Under the pieces are notes generated by a model. That model saw only the letters and a program-made list of their open reading frames with translations, had not been told where the DNA came from and did not search any database. A stretch of 64,000 bases of DNA from Micromonospora orduensis (lineage in GTDB: Bacteria > Actinomycetota > Actinomycetes > Mycobacteriales > Micromonosporaceae): assembly GCF_006228125.1 (NCBI RefSeq), contig NZ_VDFY01000230.1, positions 32,833 through 96,832 on the forward strand, written 5' to 3'. This document shows positions 61,363 to 64,000 of this stretch, one piece after another; position 1 is the first letter of the stretch, and each line of letters opens with the position of its first letter. The translations under genes and the position numbers were made by a program.

Positions 61363-61497
61363 GCACCTGGCAATCAGTGCCGGCCGTCGATCGTGTACCG
61401 CATTCCAGACGCGTCTGTGATCGTCATAAGAAGCGGCAACCGGCGTGATGAGCCGATCACCCAGAAGTGAATCGAGAAAAATTTGCCGACCCCCGTG

Positions 61498-62172
61498 TCA
61501 GACAAAATAAGCCCTTTTCGAAAACCGATGGCTGCTTTCGCCTACTCTCATCGAGAGCATTCCACCGGCCGAGCAGAGAGAATAGTTCCGCTATCGGCGG
61601 ATATCAGCACCATCGACAACGATGGCCAGCGTTCGCGGGCGAGCTACCCTCGCCCGCTCTACGACAAATCGGCACATCCTCCGGCGCCTCCACAGAGATC
61701 GAAAACCGCTGCTATTTGACCATGGATGAGCAGCGCCTGTCGAGACCCTCGGGAGTAGATGCTCGGCTATCGTGTGCTGCGCCGGGACGTTTACGCAGGT
61801 CAGCCGCCAAGGTGAGGGACAAGATCCCACGGGTTCCCCGAAGGCCGACCCCCTCAAGATCACTTTGCCTTGGATTGCCCGACCCTTCCGCGTACCTGCT
61901 GGTCAGTGCGCTTCACTCGAAACACTTGGGGGTGTCTGACCGGCCCCGCCCGAGGCTCGGCCAGCTCGGCCGGCCCTACGGCCTACGGCCTACGGCGATC
62001 TCCCCGACTCTGGTGATGACCCCGGCCGCCGCGTCACGAGCGGCGTCCACGGCGACAGAGCCAGCCTCTGCGGCCCGTGACGCCACCGCCGGCAGCGGCG
62101 GAAGCCGATCCGCCAGGACCAACGCGAAGGCTTTAGGTGATCTTGCTGGGCGACCGGCCCGGCCCAGACGGC
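61498..62172. other. Intergenic region between the NRPS cluster and the xylanase
   Basis: About 680 bp; promoter region of the leftward cluster operon, with the least GC-rich part at 61495-61560. I see no gene. A triple CCTACGG repeat lies at about 61974-61995. Confidence 0.45.
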
Positions 62173-62201
62173 CCGGCGCGGAGAGTGGTCCTCCGCGCCG
62201 G
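62173..62201 (-). terminator. Hairpin terminator of the xylanase gene
   Basis: Perfect 10-bp stem CCGGCGCGGA / TCCGCGCCGG with a 9-nt loop, 18 bp after the stop at 62219. Confidence 0.7.
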
Positions 62202-62218
62202 CCGCCGCATCAGATGGG

Positions 62219-63613
62219 TCAGGAGGTCACGCAGTTGGCCAACACGCCCGGGCCGGTGCCGGTGCCCTGGAAGCCGAAAGTGGTCGACTGCCGGCCGAGG
62301 ATCCGACCGTTGTAGCTCACGTTTGTGAACCGGACGCTTCCGGTGGTGCCGCTGGCCTGGGCGTTCCAGGTGCCGGTGACCGCGGCGCCGGCGGGCAGCT
62401 CGATGGTCACGGTCCAGCCGTTGATATCCGACTTGCCGGCGGTGACCGTCACGTTCGCGGTGAAGCCCCCGGCCCACTGGTTGAGCGCCACCGACGCGTA
62501 GCAGCCGTCACCGGCCGGCGGCGAGCTGTTCGGCGGGGTGGTCGGCGGGGTGGTGGTCGGCGGCGTGGTCGTCGGCGGGGTGGTCGTCGGCGGGGTGGTG
62601 CCGTTGTTCAACGCGGCGAGCACCGCGTCGTACGCCGGCTTCTTCGCGCCGCTGCTGGTGAACAGCAGGGGGGTCTGGGACGACCGCCAGGAGTCGCTGT
62701 CGCGGATTCCCCAGACCGTGATGCCGTTGCAGCGGGCGACCGCGAGGCAGTCCTCCACCACACTGCGGTACGTCGCCGCCGAGGCGCCCTGGATGTCCAG
62801 CTCGGTGATCTGCACGTCCACGCCGAGCGCGGCGAAGCTGGACAGTGTGGTGCGGTAGTTGCTCACGTACGGCGAGTCGTTGTTGAAGTGCGACTGGAAG
62901 CCGACGCAGTCGATCGGCACACCACGGGACTTGAAGTCCCGCACCATGGTGTAGACGGCCTGGGTCTTGGCGTGCGTCCAGTTGTCGGTGTTGTAGTCGT
63001 TGTAGCAGAGCTTCGCGCCGGGGTCGGCCGCCCGGGCGGCGCGGAACGCCGCCTCGATCCAGTCGTTCCCGGTGCGCTGCAGGTTCGAGTCACGGCGCGC
63101 GCCAGAGCTGCCGTCGGCGAACGCCTCGTTCACCACGTCCCAGGCGTAGATCTGGCCCCGGAAGTGGGTCGCCACCTGCGTGACGTGGTTCAGCATCGCC
63201 TGCCGCAGCGCGCTGCCGCTCATGTTCTGCATCCAGCCCGGCTGCTGGGAGTGCCACGCCAGGGTGTGCCCGCGGACGTTCATCCCCCGACTCCGGGCGT
63301 GGTTGACGATCTGCTCGGCCGAGCCATAACTGAACTGGCCCTGCTGCGGCTCGGTGGCGTCGATCTTCATCTCGTTCTCGGGCGTCACCATGTTGAACTC
63401 GCGGTTCAGGATGGTCGTGTACGCACTGTCGGAGAGCTTGAACGCGGCCACCGCCGTACCGAAGTACCGGCCCTTCTCCGCGGCCGACGCGCCGAGGGTG
63501 GTGCCGGCGGAGGCGGGTGCCGTCAGCACCAGCGCCATGCCGGCGGCGAGAGCACCCGCGCCGGTCAGCGCGATGGCGGCTCTCGATGCCGCCCTCCATC
63601 TCGCGTTTCTCAT
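62219..63613 (-). CDS. Secreted endo-1,4-beta-xylanase, GH10 plus CBM2
   Basis: 464 residues. Signal peptide at 1-36 (AIALTGAGALAAGMALVLTA then PASA). GH10 domain at about 40-340: FNMVTPENEMKIDATEPQQG, RGHTLAWHSQQPGW, acid/base Glu in AWDVVNEAFADGS, nucleophile Glu in VQITELDIQGAS, VWGIRDSDSWRSSQTPLLF. A Pro-Thr linker of PPTTT repeats follows, then a C-terminal family 2 cellulose-binding module from GCYASVALNQWAGGFTANV to LANCVTS. It cleaves xylan outside the cell. ATG 63611-63613 gives a normal signal peptide; the longer frame does not. A terminator follows. Confidence 0.93.
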   Translation of the reverse strand: MRNARWRAASRAAIALTGAGALAAGMALVLTAPASAGTTLGASAAEKGRYFGTAVAAFKLSDSAYTTILNREFNMVTPENEMKIDATEPQQGQFSYGSAEQIVNHARSRGMNVRGHTLAWHSQQPGWMQNMSGSALRQAMLNHVTQVATHFRGQIYAWDVVNEAFADGSSGARRDSNLQRTGNDWIEAAFRAARAADPGAKLCYNDYNTDNWTHAKTQAVYTMVRDFKSRGVPIDCVGFQSHFNNDSPYVSNYRTTLSSFAALGVDVQITELDIQGASAATYRSVVEDCLAVARCNGITVWGIRDSDSWRSSQTPLLFTSSGAKKPAYDAVLAALNNGTTPPTTTPPTTTPPTTTPPTTPPNSSPPAGDGCYASVALNQWAGGFTANVTVTAGKSDINGWTVTIELPAGAAVTGTWNAQASGTTGSVRFTNVSYNGRILGRQSTTFGFQGTGTGPGVLANCVTS

Positions 63614-63650
63614 CGTGCGACTCCTTCTGGATGGTGGTGTGGAAAGGGGG

Positions 63651-64000
63651 TCAGACGACCGAGCACGTGGCACCGTTCAGGGCGAACGACGAGGGCTTGC
63701 CGGTGTCGCCCTCGTGGGTGGCCTGGAAGCCGATGTCCACCGACGTGTTCGGGGCGAGGGTCGCGTTGTAGGAGACGTTGCGGGCGGTCACCGCGCCGCT
63801 GGTCGGGGAGTACTGCGCGTTCCAGCCGCCGGTGATGCGCTGCCCGCTGGGCAGGGTGAAGGTCAGCGACCACCCGTTCACCGCGGCGGTGCCGGTGTTG
63901 GTGATGGTCACGCTCGCGGTGAGACCGTTGTTCCAGGCGTTGACCGTGTACCCGACCCGGCAGGCACCCGTGGTGGGCGGCGGAGTCGTCGGGGGCGGAG
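63651..64000 (-). CDS. C-terminal CBM2 module of a secreted carbohydrate-active enzyme, partial
   Basis: The minus-strand frame enters from the right edge as a Pro-Thr linker (PPPTTPPPTTGAC), then a full family 2 binding module: CRVGYTVNAWNNGLTASVTI, NTGTAAVNGWSLTFTLPSGQ, GWNAQYSPTSGAVTARNVSY, GFQATHEGDTGKPSSFALNG, ending CSVV. The catalytic domain lies outside the window. It is followed by the xylanase gene 37 bp downstream on the same strand, a likely polysaccharide-degradation pair. Confidence 0.85.
   Translation of the reverse strand, partial: PPPTTPPPTTGACRVGYTVNAWNNGLTASVTITNTGTAAVNGWSLTFTLPSGQRITGGWNAQYSPTSGAVTARNVSYNATLAPNTSVDIGFQATHEGDTGKPSSFALNGATCSVV

Noticed and set aside
61974..61995. 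Triple CCTACGG repeat
   Set aside because: Too short for a CRISPR or functional array; simple local duplication.
1..64000. CRISPR arrays
   Set aside because: No regularly spaced direct repeats with unique spacers were seen anywhere in the window.

Overview
The window is high-GC DNA of an actinomycete, most likely a Micromonospora or a close relative. The evidence is GTG/TTG starts, a ClgR-like regulator beside a ClpP, a GH10 xylanase with a CBM2 module, actinomycete-type integrative elements and a large NRPS cluster. The genus is an inference from gene content, not from a search.

Layout. (1) 1-5600: chromosomal genes. These are an azoreductase (cut by the left edge) divergent from a MarR regulator, a K+ channel, a ClgR-like regulator with ClpP and a decayed ClpP fragment behind it, a lipoprotein, a DoxX-like gene with an internal deletion, and an unknown protein. 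(2) 5692-18666: a 13-kb integrative element in the 3' half of a tRNA-Arg(CCU) gene, bounded by 46-bp direct repeats. It carries a restriction-modification pair, a translationally coupled string of serine recombinase, two small proteins and tyrosine integrase, an iteron-like repeat cluster beside a primase-polymerase/ATPase replication gene, several small zinc or ribbon-helix-helix proteins, and an excisionase. (3) 18658-25280: a second island with IS256, an LPXTG surface protein, a wrecked FtsX-like permease and a retron-like reverse transcriptase. It is bounded by a copy of the 5' half of the same tRNA plus its upstream flank. (4) 25366-31338: IS110 and IS21 remnants (the latter truncating a TetR gene), a SulP transporter coupled to a MerR regulator, a DUF6069 membrane protein and a MazG-like protein. 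(5) 31509-61497: a non-ribosomal peptide cluster. (6) 62173-64000: a GH10 xylanase and the C-terminal end of another CBM2 protein.

The NRPS cluster is the main system. The minus-strand run from 61.4 kb down to 36.5 kb encodes an FAD oxidase, a stand-alone class II aminoacyl-tRNA-synthetase-like enzyme (asparagine synthetase A type), five NRPS proteins (C*-A-T-TE*, C-A-T, C, A-T, C-A-T-C-A-T-TE), an Asp/Glu racemase, an MbtH protein, SbnB, a HAD protein, SbnA and a methyltransferase. Most neighbours overlap or nearly touch. On the plus strand are a stand-alone adenylation domain and a guanidinoacetate-methyltransferase-like enzyme. An MFS exporter lies at the edge. If the proteins act in gene order they would build a five-residue peptide. 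The first module's specificity residues read like an Asn (or Asp) pocket, which fits the asparagine-synthetase-like gene. SbnA/SbnB should supply L-2,3-diaminopropionate. Several enzymes have changed catalytic residues: TE Ser to Asp, a C domain lacking HHxxxDG, the HAD nucleophile Asp to Gly, and the first racemase Cys to Ser. The product is not recognised.
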